NCBI GenBank assembly: GCA_024695225.1
Contig: JAILIO010000140.1
Location: 1 to 9,539, forward strand
From: Lachnospiraceae bacterium
Lineage (GTDB): Bacteria > Bacillota > Clostridia > Lachnospirales > Lachnospiraceae
Length of the DNA stretch: 9,539 nt
Direction: 5' to 3'
Part shown: one piece after another, positions 1 through 6,977 of the stretch
How positions within the stretch are numbered: position 1 is the first letter of the stretch
Layout: each line of letters opens with the position of its first letter
The notes under the pieces: generated by a model
Told to the model about the DNA's origin: nothing
Databases searched by the model: none
The model's input: the letters and a program-made list of their open reading frames with translations, nothing else
Translations under genes and position numbers: made by a program

Positions 1-1226
1 CCCGAAGCAATAAGGGTTCCGCCCTCCCTGAACATCCCCGAAAGCACCGGTACCATGGGTTCTATGATCTCAGCTATGATATTCACCGTGATCACGTCAA
101 ACTTCCCGTCTTTTGTGAGCTCTGCCACCAGTTTGCGGTCCTTTGTAAGGTCACCCTTGCGTAAATAAAAACGTTCCTCATTTATCCCGTTTAAAGCTGC
201 ATTCTCTCCTGCTGCCCTTACTGCGCAAGGATCCACATCGGTTCCCGCGGCGTACCGGGCTCCCAGCATCAGAGCTGAGATGGCCAGGATCCCAGAGCCG
301 GTGCCCGCATCCAGTATCCTGATCCCGGATACACCGGACAAATCGGAAGACTTTGGTGTCGCGTTATCCCCGGACAGATCTGATGCTCCGGATTCTCCGG
401 ATGACCCGTTTCCTTCAATTGCCCCGGATCCGGAAAATGCTCCGTTTTCTCCGCTTGTCCCGGTTTCTCCGGAGAATCTCTCCTGCAGGGCCTCAAGACA
501 CAGCATGGTGGTCTCGTGAGTCCCGGTTCCGAATGCGTCACCGGGATCGATTATCACCCGGATACATGAGCCATCCGCTTCCCCGCCTGCACATTTTCTG
601 ATATCTCCGGTCTCACCGGCATTTTCTCCACTTCGCGATGCTCCGCCCGGGACCGCTGTTTCTCCACTTCGCGATGCTCCGCCCGGGGCCGCTGTTTCCC
701 CCGAAGGCAGGACTCCGTCCTCATCCGGGCTCTCATTTTCCTCCGCTTCCCAGGGCGGGCAAATGGTGATCCTGCCCACAGTAAATGAATGAAAATGTTC
801 CTTCCAGGACTCAGCCCAGTTCTCGTCCTCAATGGTCTCGGTTTCCAGAGTGTATCCTGAGAGTCCGGGGGCATCCTCCAATATCTCCCGGACCCTGCTC
901 ACCAGTTTCTCCTCTGTGTAGAGCACCGGTTTCCTGTCCCGGTCAATATTCACGGCGCTGCTGGTGCCTGCCATATCGTCATATACCGTGCCGGCGGGGT
1001 CCATGAGACCGTCATCCCTGACCTGGGCATAAAAATCAAGAAACGCCTGCCCATCGTCTTCCTGCTGTTCCGGCAGGATATCGACGAACATGCGCTTCTT
1101 TTCGTTTTCGGTGAGACCTGCGTGGTCTTCTATAACGGCTCCGCCGAATCCCCCGCGGTACATTGCGGAGGATACTGCGTCTTCATTATCCCTTGTTGTG
1201 CCTATTCTGATCTTAAACCATTTCAT
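1..1226 (-). CDS. prmA: PrmA, ribosomal protein L11 methyltransferase (3' end beyond window)
   Basis: PrmA is a cytoplasmic SAM-dependent enzyme that methylates ribosomal protein L11. Translation from ATG at 1226 gives MKWFKIRIGTT, matching the family N-terminus. The frame stays open for 408 codons to the window edge, so the C-terminus is missing. Family landmarks are the ENWAESWKEHF segment, PPWE (W159), the DPGDAFGTGTHETT block (D227-), the SAM-binding motif LDAGTGSG (D306) and VNIIAEII (N near 382). The usual length is about 290-320 residues. This protein is longer because of two low-complexity insertions rich in Gly, Ser and Glu: about 50 extra residues between W159 and D227, and about 47 between H237 and D306. 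Both fall between core motifs, so the enzyme may still be active. The start codon overlaps the dnaJ stop (ATGA), implying translational coupling. This is the usual last-but-few position in Firmicute dnaK operons. Confidence 0.9.
   Translation of the reverse strand, partial: MKWFKIRIGTTRDNEDAVSSAMYRGGFGGAVIEDHAGLTENEKKRMFVDILPEQQEDDGQAFLDFYAQVRDDGLMDPAGTVYDDMAGTSSAVNIDRDRKPVLYTEEKLVSRVREILEDAPGLSGYTLETETIEDENWAESWKEHFHSFTVGRITICPPWEAEENESPDEDGVLPSGETAAPGGASRSGETAVPGGASRSGENAGETGDIRKCAGGEADGSCIRVIIDPGDAFGTGTHETTMLCLEALQERFSGETGTSGENGAFSGSGAIEGNGSSGESGASDLSGDNATPKSSDLSGVSGIRILDAGTGSGILAISALMLGARYAAGTDVDPCAVRAAGENAALNGINEERFYLRKGDLTKDRKLVAELTKDGKFDVITVNIIAEIIEPMVPVLSGMFREGGTLIAS
624..695. repeat. 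36-bp tandem repeat, two copies, inside prmA
   Basis: Two adjacent 36-bp copies (624-659 and 660-695) differ by one base. They are in frame with prmA and encode a 12-residue unit of the form GETA(A/V)PGGASRS. They lie inside the first low-complexity insertion of PrmA, between the PPWE and DPGDAFGTGTH blocks. Because the unit is a multiple of three, copy-number change would not break the reading frame. Confidence 0.9.
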
Positions 1227-2392
1227 TTCCAGCGTTTCTTTCTGCCTTTTTTGTCACCGTCGTCAGTGCCCGTGACCCTTGCTGCCTCTCCCAGGCTGTC
1301 TCCGGTCTTCATGTCGAACTGTTTCAGCAGATCTTTTGCCTCTCTTGAGAGTTTGTCCGGAGTCTGTACCACCAGGGTCACATAGTGATCGCCCCTCTCA
1401 TTGGGATCCCTGAGGAGCGGCACTCCCTTGCCTTTGAGTCTGACACGGGTGTCTGTCTGTGTGCCGGCCTTTACATTGTATATCACTCTGCCGTCCACTG
1501 TGTCTACCAGCACATCGCCGCCGAGGGCCGCCATGGCAAATGAGATGGGGATGGTGGAATAGATATCGAAATCCTGTCTCTGGAATATGGGATGTCTGCT
1601 GACCACAACTTCCACCAGAAGATCCCCTCTGGGACCTCCGTTTGTGCCGGGTTCTCCCTTTTCACGCAGACGCACGCTCTGTCCGTTGTCGATACCGGCG
1701 GGAATGGTTACCTCTATGGTCTTTCTGGAAGTGATATAGCCTGCGCCCTTACAATCAGGGCATTTATCCTTCACCACTTTTCCGGTGCCGTTGCAGTCCG
1801 GACAGGTCTGCACATTCCTGACCGTGCCGAAGAAGCTCTGCTGGGTATACACCACCTGTCCCTTGCCGCCGCACTTGGGGCACATCTGGGGCTGAGTGCC
1901 GGGTTTTGCTCCGGTTCCATGACATTTCACACACTCGTCCTTCAGATTCAATGTTATCTCTTTCTTGCAGCCAAAGACTGCTTCGAGAAATGATATCCTG
2001 ACAGAGGTGCGCAGATTAGCGCCCTTCATGGGGCCATTCCTGGCGCCGCCGCCAAAACCTCTCCTGGCGCCGCCTCCGAAAAGATCCCCGAAAAGATCGC
2101 CGAATATATCGCCAAAATCCGCAGTATTAAAATCAAAACCACCTGCACCGCCGGCTCCGCCTTCAAAGGCCGCATGTCCAAACTGGTCATACTGTCTCTT
2201 CTTGTCCGGATCCGACAGAACTGCGTAAGCTTCAGAGGCTTCTTTGAATTTGCGCTCTGCTTCCTTATCCCCGGGATTCATATCGGGGTGGTATTTTTTC
2301 GCAAGCCCTCTGTATGCTTTTTTTATGGTGTCTGCATCGGCGCTCTTGTCGACGCCCAGCACTTCATAATAATCTCTCTTCTGTTCGCTCAT
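1223..2392 (-). CDS. dnaJ: DnaJ (Hsp40) co-chaperone
   Basis: DnaJ binds unfolded proteins and stimulates DnaK ATP hydrolysis in the cytoplasm. The 389-residue product is full length for a type I DnaJ. In order it has a J-domain (residues 7-71) with the catalytic HPD at 35-37, a Gly/Phe-rich linker (about 76-120), and a zinc domain with four CxxCxGxG repeats (CVKCHGTG 154, CPKCGGKG 171, CPDCNGTG 197, CPDCKGAG 211). The C-terminal substrate-binding domains follow, ending in a lysine-rich tail (KKGRKKRWK). An AAGGGAAAG Shine-Dalgarno sequence lies upstream of the ATG at 2392. It is separated from dnaK by 79 bp containing a strong stem-loop, and its TGA stop overlaps the prmA start by 4 bp. Confidence 0.98.
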   Translation of the reverse strand: MSEQKRDYYEVLGVDKSADADTIKKAYRGLAKKYHPDMNPGDKEAERKFKEASEAYAVLSDPDKKRQYDQFGHAAFEGGAGGAGGFDFNTADFGDIFGDLFGDLFGGGARRGFGGGARNGPMKGANLRTSVRISFLEAVFGCKKEITLNLKDECVKCHGTGAKPGTQPQMCPKCGGKGQVVYTQQSFFGTVRNVQTCPDCNGTGKVVKDKCPDCKGAGYITSRKTIEVTIPAGIDNGQSVRLREKGEPGTNGGPRGDLLVEVVVSRHPIFQRQDFDIYSTIPISFAMAALGGDVLVDTVDGRVIYNVKAGTQTDTRVRLKGKGVPLLRDPNERGDHYVTLVVQTPDKLSREAKDLLKQFDMKTGDSLGEAARVTGTDDGDKKGRKKRWK

Positions 2393-2420
2393 TTAAAATC
2401 TTTCCCTTATAGTCCATCAA

Positions 2421-2449
2421 ATGTCTGGGCACATGATGTGCCCAGACAT
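2421..2449 (-). promoter_or_regulatory. Stem-loop between dnaK and dnaJ
   Basis: A perfect 13-bp stem (ATGTCTGGGCACA pairing with TGTGCCCAGACAT) closes a 3-nt loop. It sits 22 bp after the dnaK stop and about 29 bp before the dnaJ start. On the transcribed minus strand it is followed by TTTGATGG rather than a long U tract, so it is not a classical strong terminator. By inference it could be a partial attenuator, or an mRNA-stability or processing element that sets the dnaK to dnaJ ratio. Confidence 0.6.
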
Positions 2450-2471
2450 CCGAATTTTAGATCCCTTCTGC

Positions 2472-4397
2472 TCAGACTTCCCTGTAGTCTCCGTCCACTA
2501 CATCGTCTCCGCCTGATCCGTCGTCCCCGCCGTTGTTGCCGTTATTGCCATTGTTGCCGCTGTCCTGGGGGCCGGCGCCTGCATTCATGTCAGGTCCCAT
2601 ATCAGGGCCGGGCTGAGGACCTGCGCCCTGCTGGTTCATGCTCTCATACATCTTGGAGAATACTGCCTGGGCGTCTGTCTCAAGTTTCTCTTTTGCGGAT
2701 TTAAGCTCATCCACCTGACTCTCCGTAGGCTCGGTATCCTTGGTCTGCTCCAGCAGATCCTTGATCCTCTTTATATCATCCTCCACCGTTGCCTTCTGTG
2801 AGGCATCGATCTTGTCACCCACATCGTTCAGGGCCTTCTCTGTCTGGAAGGCAAAGGACTCTGCCTCATTCCTGGCGTCTATCGCTTCCTTCCTCTTTCT
2901 GTCCTCTGCCTCATACTGAGCTGCTTCTTTCACAGCCTTGTCAATATCGGCGTCAGACATATTGGAAGAAGCAGTGATGGTTATGTGCTGCTCCTTGCCG
3001 GTGCCCATATCCTTGGCGGATACGTTCACTATACCGTTGGCATCGATATCGAAGGTAACTTCGATCTGCGGTACCCCTCTGGGTGCCGGAGGGATGCCGT
3101 CCAGTCTGAACTGTCCCAGGGACTTGTTATCCCTTGCGAACTGTCTCTCACCCTGAAGAACATTGATGTCCACTGCAGTCTGATTATCTGCGGCAGTAGA
3201 GAACACCTGGCTCTTCTTGGTAGGTATGGTGGTGTTCCTCTCGATGAGGTGTGTGGCAACACCGCCCATGGTCTCGATAGAAAGCGTAAGGGGTGTCACG
3301 TCCAGCAGAAGGACTTCGCCTGCGCCTGCATCTCCGGCCAGCTTTCCACCCTGGATGGAAGCTCCGAGAGCCACGCACTCATCAGGGTTCAGGGACTTGT
3401 TGGGTTCCTTTCCGGTGAGCTGTTTCACCTTCTCCACTACGCAGGGAACACGTGTGGAACCACCGACCAAAAGCACCGCTCCGATGTCGTTATTTGTCAG
3501 TCCCGCATCTTTCATGGCGTTCTGCACGGGAATAGCTGTCTTTTCAATGAGGTCTGATATCAGCTCTTCGAACTTCGCCCTGGTGAGGTCGATGTCCAGA
3601 TGCTTGGGGCCTTCATTTGTAGCTGTAATGAAAGGCAGGTTGATGTTTGTGGTGGTACCCGCAGACAGTTCCTTCTTTGCCTTTTCTGCAGCTTCCTTCA
3701 GTCTCTGCATGGCCATCTTGTCATTGGACAGATCCACGCCCTCTCTGTTCTTGAACTCGGTGAGGAGCCACTGGATGATGCGGTTGTCGAAATCATCGCC
3801 GCCCAGGTGGGTGTCACCGTTGGTGGAAAGAACCTCGATAACTCCGTCGCCGATGTCGATGACAGATACGTCGAAGGTACCGCCGCCCAGGTCGTAGACC
3901 ATTATCTTCTGCTCTTTCTCATTGTCAAGTCCGTATGCGAGAGAAGCGGCTGTGGGCTCGTTGATGATACGCTTGACATCCAGTCCTGCGATCTTTCCGG
4001 CGTCCTTTGTGGCCTGCCTCTGTGCATCGTTGAAGTATGCAGGAACGGTAATAACTGCCTCTGTCACCTTCTCTCCCAGATATGCCTCTGCATCTGCCTT
4101 CAGTTTCTGAAGGATCATTGCGGAGATCTGCTGGGGTGTGTAATCCTTTCCGTCGATGGAACGCTTTTTGTCAGTTCCCATGTCTCTCTTTATGGAAGAG
4201 ATGGTCTTGTCAGCATTTGTGACTGCCTGCCTCTTTGCGGGCTCACCCACAAGCCTCTCGCCCGTCTTTGTAAATGCCACCACTGAAGGGGTGGTCCTGG
4301 AACCCTCTGCATTTGCGATGACAGTGGGCTTTCCGCCCTCCATGACCGCCACGCAGCTGTTGGTGGTACCCAGATCTATTCCTATTATCTTTCCCAT
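2472..4397 (-). CDS. dnaK: DnaK (Hsp70) chaperone
   Basis: DnaK is the ATP-dependent Hsp70 chaperone; DnaJ stimulates its ATPase and GrpE exchanges its nucleotide. The 641-residue product shows the phosphate-1 motif GIDLGTTNS (6-14), NEPTAASLAYG (146-156), phosphate-2 DLGGGTFDVS (169-178), the adenosine motif LLVGGSTRVP (309-318), the interdomain linker VLLLDVTPL (362-370), the substrate-binding domain (about 370-500) and the helical lid. The short SIKRDMGTDKK segment near residue 70 lacks the insertion of proteobacterial DnaK, which fits a Gram-positive source. The tail is a flexible linker rich in Gly, Asn, Asp and Pro with GPDM and GNN repeats, ending VVDGDYREV. A strong AAGGAG Shine-Dalgarno (4404-4409) precedes the ATG at 4397. 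The upstream gap to grpE is 355 bp and carries a hairpin-repeat array. Confidence 0.99.
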   Translation of the reverse strand: MGKIIGIDLGTTNSCVAVMEGGKPTVIANAEGSRTTPSVVAFTKTGERLVGEPAKRQAVTNADKTISSIKRDMGTDKKRSIDGKDYTPQQISAMILQKLKADAEAYLGEKVTEAVITVPAYFNDAQRQATKDAGKIAGLDVKRIINEPTAASLAYGLDNEKEQKIMVYDLGGGTFDVSVIDIGDGVIEVLSTNGDTHLGGDDFDNRIIQWLLTEFKNREGVDLSNDKMAMQRLKEAAEKAKKELSAGTTTNINLPFITATNEGPKHLDIDLTRAKFEELISDLIEKTAIPVQNAMKDAGLTNNDIGAVLLVGGSTRVPCVVEKVKQLTGKEPNKSLNPDECVALGASIQGGKLAGDAGAGEVLLLDVTPLTLSIETMGGVATHLIERNTTIPTKKSQVFSTAADNQTAVDINVLQGERQFARDNKSLGQFRLDGIPPAPRGVPQIEVTFDIDANGIVNVSAKDMGTGKEQHITITASSNMSDADIDKAVKEAAQYEAEDRKRKEAIDARNEAESFAFQTEKALNDVGDKIDASQKATVEDDIKRIKDLLEQTKDTEPTESQVDELKSAKEKLETDAQAVFSKMYESMNQQGAGPQPGPDMGPDMNAGAGPQDSGNNGNNGNNGGDDGSGGDDVVDGDYREV

Positions 4398-4481
4398 ATC
4401 TTTCTCCTTCCTTTATTGTGAACCCGGCTTTTAAGCCTGTGGGTCATTTCCTGTTATACAGTTTCTGTTATATTTTCACCT

Positions 4482-4655
4482 GCCTGTCGGTAGGGTATTG
4501 CATCTGTTCACCCGCCTGTCCGGCAGGGCCTTTCGTTTATGTCCCGCCTGTCGGCAGGGTCTTGCGTTTGTGTCCCGCCTGTCGGCAGGGTATTGCATCT
4601 GTTCACCCGCCTGTCCGGCAGGGTCTTTCGTTTATGTCCCGCCTGTCCGGCAGGA
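4482..4655. repeat. Six-copy 31-32-bp hairpin repeat array between grpE and dnaK
   Basis: The core GCCTGTC(C)GGCAGGG recurs at 4482, 4514, 4546, 4577, 4609 and 4641, spaced 32, 32, 31, 32 and 32 bp. In the operon mRNA each core reads CCCUGCC(G)GACAGGCGGG, able to form six G-C pairs with one bulged U and a GACA or GGACA loop; the first copy is diverged. Between-core sequences are of two kinds (TATTGCATCTGTTCA and TCTTTCGTTTATGT). A 71-bp block (4482-4552) recurs 95 bp later (4577-4647) with two substitutions, so the array grew recently by block duplication. It fills the middle of the 355-bp grpE-dnaK gap (4398-4752). The rest of the gap holds the dnaK Shine-Dalgarno, a 12-bp palindrome ATGCCCGGGCAT (4709-4720) and no gene that I can see. 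Confidence 0.92.
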
Positions 4656-4752
4656 GCCTGTGTCTGTCAGCCCGTGTCTCCCTGCTCTCTTTAAACTCTG
4701 TTGCCGTGATGCCCGGGCATGTTCTTCTGTCTCGGCCCTTCTGCAAGCGCCG

Positions 4753-5538
4753 CTACTCTGCGACTCCCACCATGCTGTGCCTTACAACCGTGCCGTGATG
4801 GGTGTATCCCTTCTGCAGTTCCTGCACCACTGTCCCGGACTCATACTCATCGCTCTGGACCTGCATCACTGCGTTGTGAAGATTTGGATCAAAGGGCTTG
4901 CCCACAGCGTCTATCTTCTCGACGCCGATCTTTTCAAGTTCCTGCATCAGCTGCTTGTATATCATCTGGACTCCCTCGGTGAATGCCTTTGAGGCTTCAT
5001 CTTCAGGCGGGGATTCCAGCGCCCTTTCAAAATTGTCCACCACCGGCAGGATCTTTTCAATGACCGATCTGGATCCGGCTTCGTACATGCCGCTCTTTTC
5101 CCGTTCGCTGCGGTTCCTGAAATTCTCAAACTCCGCAAGCTGTCTCTGACATCTGTCCTTTAGTTCTGCGATGATCTTTCCGGCTTTGCTGTCTCCGGGG
5201 GCTTCCTCCTCGTCTGACGACTCTGCCCCTGCAGTTTCCGCGCCTTCATTATCCTTATCCTTGACAGCGTCCTTATTTTCATCTGAGGCTTCGTCTTTGG
5301 TCTCAGCCTTTCCGGCAGCATTCCTCTCTCCGGTACTCCCCTTGCCGTTATCTTCCGAAGAATTCCCGGCATCGGCCTGTTCTTCGCCGGAAGCCTTTGC
5401 TCCCTCTTCCTTCCCGGGAGCCTTGCCCTTGTTCTCTTCCTTCTTTTCTGCGGCGCCGGTGGAGTTTTCTTTCTTTATCTCTTCCTCATCACCGTCATGT
5501 ATCACTATTTTTTCCGATTTATTTTTCTTATCCGCCAT
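4753..5538 (-). CDS. grpE: GrpE, nucleotide exchange factor for DnaK
   Basis: GrpE is a dimeric cytoplasmic factor that releases ADP from DnaK. The 261-residue product is longer than the usual 180-210. Residues 1 to about 118 are a highly charged, low-complexity region made of Glu, Lys, Asp, Ala, Gly and Ser, almost certainly disordered. The conserved part begins near KIIAELKDRCQRQLAEFENF (121-140, the long coiled-coil helix), continues through ILPVVDNFERAL (163-174) and DPNLHNAV (217-224), and ends with the beta-domain motif GTVVQELQKGY (235-245) and VVRHSMVGVA. GGAGG at 5549-5553 lies 10 nt before the ATG at 5538. It is the last unit of a 20-bp repeat that fills the gap after hrcA. Confidence 0.97.
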   Translation of the reverse strand: MADKKNKSEKIVIHDGDEEEIKKENSTGAAEKKEENKGKAPGKEEGAKASGEEQADAGNSSEDNGKGSTGERNAAGKAETKDEASDENKDAVKDKDNEGAETAGAESSDEEEAPGDSKAGKIIAELKDRCQRQLAEFENFRNRSEREKSGMYEAGSRSVIEKILPVVDNFERALESPPEDEASKAFTEGVQMIYKQLMQELEKIGVEKIDAVGKPFDPNLHNAVMQVQSDEYESGTVVQELQKGYTHHGTVVRHSMVGVAE

Positions 5539-5674
5539 TTATGTATTTCCTCCAGGTTTCTTGTATTACTTTCGAATGTTCTGTATTCTCTCAGGACGAT
5601 TCTTATTTCTTCCGAATGTTCTGTATTCTCTCCGGTTTTATCTGTCCTCTCCGGATATTCCTTATTTCCTCCGG
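5539..5674 (-). repeat. Seven-unit ~20-bp repeat with Shine-Dalgarno-like cores, upstream of grpE
   Basis: On the minus strand seven units of 18-20 bp follow each other up to the grpE start. Unit 1 is CCGGAGGAAATAAGGAATAT (5674-5655), unit 3 CCGGAGAGAATACAGAACAT (5635-5616), unit 5 CCTGAGAGAATACAGAACAT (5595-5576) and unit 7 CCTGGAGGAAATACATAA (5556-5539, directly before ATG). Units 2, 4 and 6 are more diverged. Starts are spaced 19-20 bp. An exact 20-bp match (5573-5592 and 5613-5632) is the best-preserved pair. Each unit carries a purine-rich core, and in the last unit this is the real ribosome-binding site. The rest of the hrcA-grpE gap (5675-5699) holds nothing recognisable. Confidence 0.85.
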
Positions 5675-5699
5675 TTTTTCTGGATGCGGGCCTTCGTCC

Positions 5700-6770
5700 C
5701 TAACTTTCCTCCGTCTTCTGTTCGATACTGTTTTCTCTCAGGTTCTGCAGCTGGCTCATCATGGTCTTCACGGCTCCGATGGCCTTTCTGTAGTCCATTC
5801 GCCTGGGGCCGATGACCCCCAGGGTGCCCTTCATGCCGTCTCCGATATCATAAGTTGCTGTGATGACGCTGCAATCTTCCATCCCCATGGCCGGGGTTTC
5901 CGATCCTATATAAACCTGTATGCCCGTCTCACCTGTCTCCAGCGCTTCCTTCAGCGAATCCTCCGCGATCTGTGTGAGCTCATCCTGATCCTCGAACTTC
6001 CCGATGATCTCGCCTGCCTTGCCGTCCACCGTGAGCTCCGGATACTTGAAGATATTCTTGGTCCCTGAGGTGTATATCTTCAGTTCCTCATCCGTCTTTA
6101 CAACTGCTCCCGCCACCGCATCGATGACGCTTTCCACCACCTTTGAATGAATGCCTGCGGACTTCTTCAGGTTCTGTATCATGGTAAGTGAGATCTCGTC
6201 CGTGGTAAGCCCTGACAAATAAGTGTTCAGCAGTATGTTCAACTTCAGCACGGTGTCGTTTGTGAGTTCTTCCTCCGTTTCCAGCATGGAGTGCTTTATC
6301 ACGTTGCTGCCGCTCACTATGACCGCCAGGATGTGTGTCCTGTCTATCCTGGACAGCTGGATGAATTTCAGCTTGTCACCCACCTTTCGGGGGGATGACA
6401 CCATTGCGGCGTAATCTGTTGTGGAAGCCAGGTTCTTCGCCGCCTCCTTCAGCATCTCGTCCAGCCGGTCGCTCTTCTTTACCAGGGTCTCCTTCAGTTC
6501 CTCGATCTCCTTAGACCGGTCCTCCAGCATCATGTCCACATATACGCGGTATCCCTTGTCGGAGGGGATCCTTCCTGAAGATGTATGGGGCTGGATAATA
6601 AACCCCATCTCCTCCAGATCGCTCATCTCATTCCTGATGGTGGCCGGGGATACATTCAATCCCTCCGCCTTTGAGATGGTCCTGCTGCCAACCGGCTCCC
6701 CTGTCTCCAGGTAATTCTTTATTATTATCTCAAGTATCTTATATTTTCTTTCGTCAAGCCCGGTTTCCAT
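5700..6770 (-). CDS. hrcA: HrcA, heat-inducible transcription repressor (CIRCE-binding)
   Basis: HrcA represses class I heat-shock genes by binding CIRCE, with activity tuned by GroEL. From ATG at 6770 the product has 356 residues, close to the usual ~345. The N-terminal winged helix shows SPATIRNEMSDLEEMGFI (41-58) and PHTSSGRIPSDKGYRVYVD (61-79), both diagnostic. The rest is the HrcA dimerisation and inserted domain. The frame is open further upstream to a GTG at 6848, but that codon lies inside the CIRCE palindrome and is unlikely to be the start. Two starts are plausible: ATG 6770, which fits family length but has only a weak GTGAG upstream, or GTG 6779, three codons earlier, with AGAGG spaced 7 nt upstream. 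It is the first gene of the operon and so autoregulated. Confidence 0.97.
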   Translation of the reverse strand: METGLDERKYKILEIIIKNYLETGEPVGSRTISKAEGLNVSPATIRNEMSDLEEMGFIIQPHTSSGRIPSDKGYRVYVDMMLEDRSKEIEELKETLVKKSDRLDEMLKEAAKNLASTTDYAAMVSSPRKVGDKLKFIQLSRIDRTHILAVIVSGSNVIKHSMLETEEELTNDTVLKLNILLNTYLSGLTTDEISLTMIQNLKKSAGIHSKVVESVIDAVAGAVVKTDEELKIYTSGTKNIFKYPELTVDGKAGEIIGKFEDQDELTQIAEDSLKEALETGETGIQVYIGSETPAMGMEDCSVITATYDIGDGMKGTLGVIGPRRMDYRKAIGAVKTMMSQLQNLRENSIEQKTEES

Positions 6771-6841
6771 TTTTCTCACGCGCCTGCCTCTTTCCACCTT
6801 CGTTCTTCTTATATGGTTACTGTTTATCTGCTCTTTCTGTG

Positions 6842-6868
6842 TTAGCACTCATTCGGATTGAGTGCTAA
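6842..6868. promoter_or_regulatory. CIRCE operator (HrcA binding site)
   Basis: TTAGCACTC, nine bases, then GAGTGCTAA is an exact match to the CIRCE consensus; one more base pair (G6841/C6869) extends the arms. It lies just downstream of the predicted transcription start of the hrcA operon, where bound HrcA would block transcription. Confidence 0.98.
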
Positions 6869-6879
6869 CTACTTTACAT

Positions 6880-6908
6880 AAATTATCACCATTACATTTC
6901 ATTGTCAA
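6880..6908 (-). promoter_or_regulatory. Sigma-A-type promoter of the hrcA operon
   Basis: On the minus strand a perfect TTGACA (-35, 6908-6903) is followed after 17 bp by TAATTT (-10, 6885-6880), within TGATAATTTATG. GATAAT with a 15-bp spacer is an alternative register. Transcription would start a few bases before CIRCE, the standard arrangement. Confidence 0.8.
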
Positions 6909-6977
6909 GCACCGGATATTTTTATTTTTCTTTTTTTGTTTCCCTTTTCGGAATTGCGGGTCTAAAGAGGTATTCTT

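Noticed and set aside
3600..4286. Long open frames opposite dnaK on the plus strand (up to 228 codons)
   Set aside because: They are antisense shadows of the dnaK codon pattern. Such frames opposite dnaK are a known source of false annotations (often called NAD-specific glutamate dehydrogenase), and no independent start signals support them.
4455..4480. Possible internal promoter before dnaK (two TATAAC boxes on the minus strand)
   Set aside because: No acceptable -35 sequence lies at the right distance, and the upstream sequence is the hairpin array.
4482..4655. CRISPR-like array (regular repeats with short spacers)
   Set aside because: The repeated core is only 14-18 bp, the spacers are 13-18 bp and are copies of each other, there are no cas genes, and the whole array is explained by tandem block duplication.
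4709..4720. Perfect 12-bp palindrome ATGCCCGGGCAT in the grpE-dnaK gap, as an operator
   Set aside because: Single copy, not next to a promoter, and short GC palindromes are expected by chance in this sequence; recorded only as part of the gap description.
4418..4992. Plus-strand frames across the grpE-dnaK gap with CPACRQG-type peptide repeats
   Set aside because: The peptide repetition only reflects the 31-32-bp DNA array, and the frames run on into the antisense of grpE.
5171..5815. Plus-strand frames opposite grpE and across the hrcA-grpE gap, rich in Ser, Phe and Pro
   Set aside because: They are the complement of the purine-rich, acidic grpE coding sequence and of the 20-bp repeat; no coding signal of their own.
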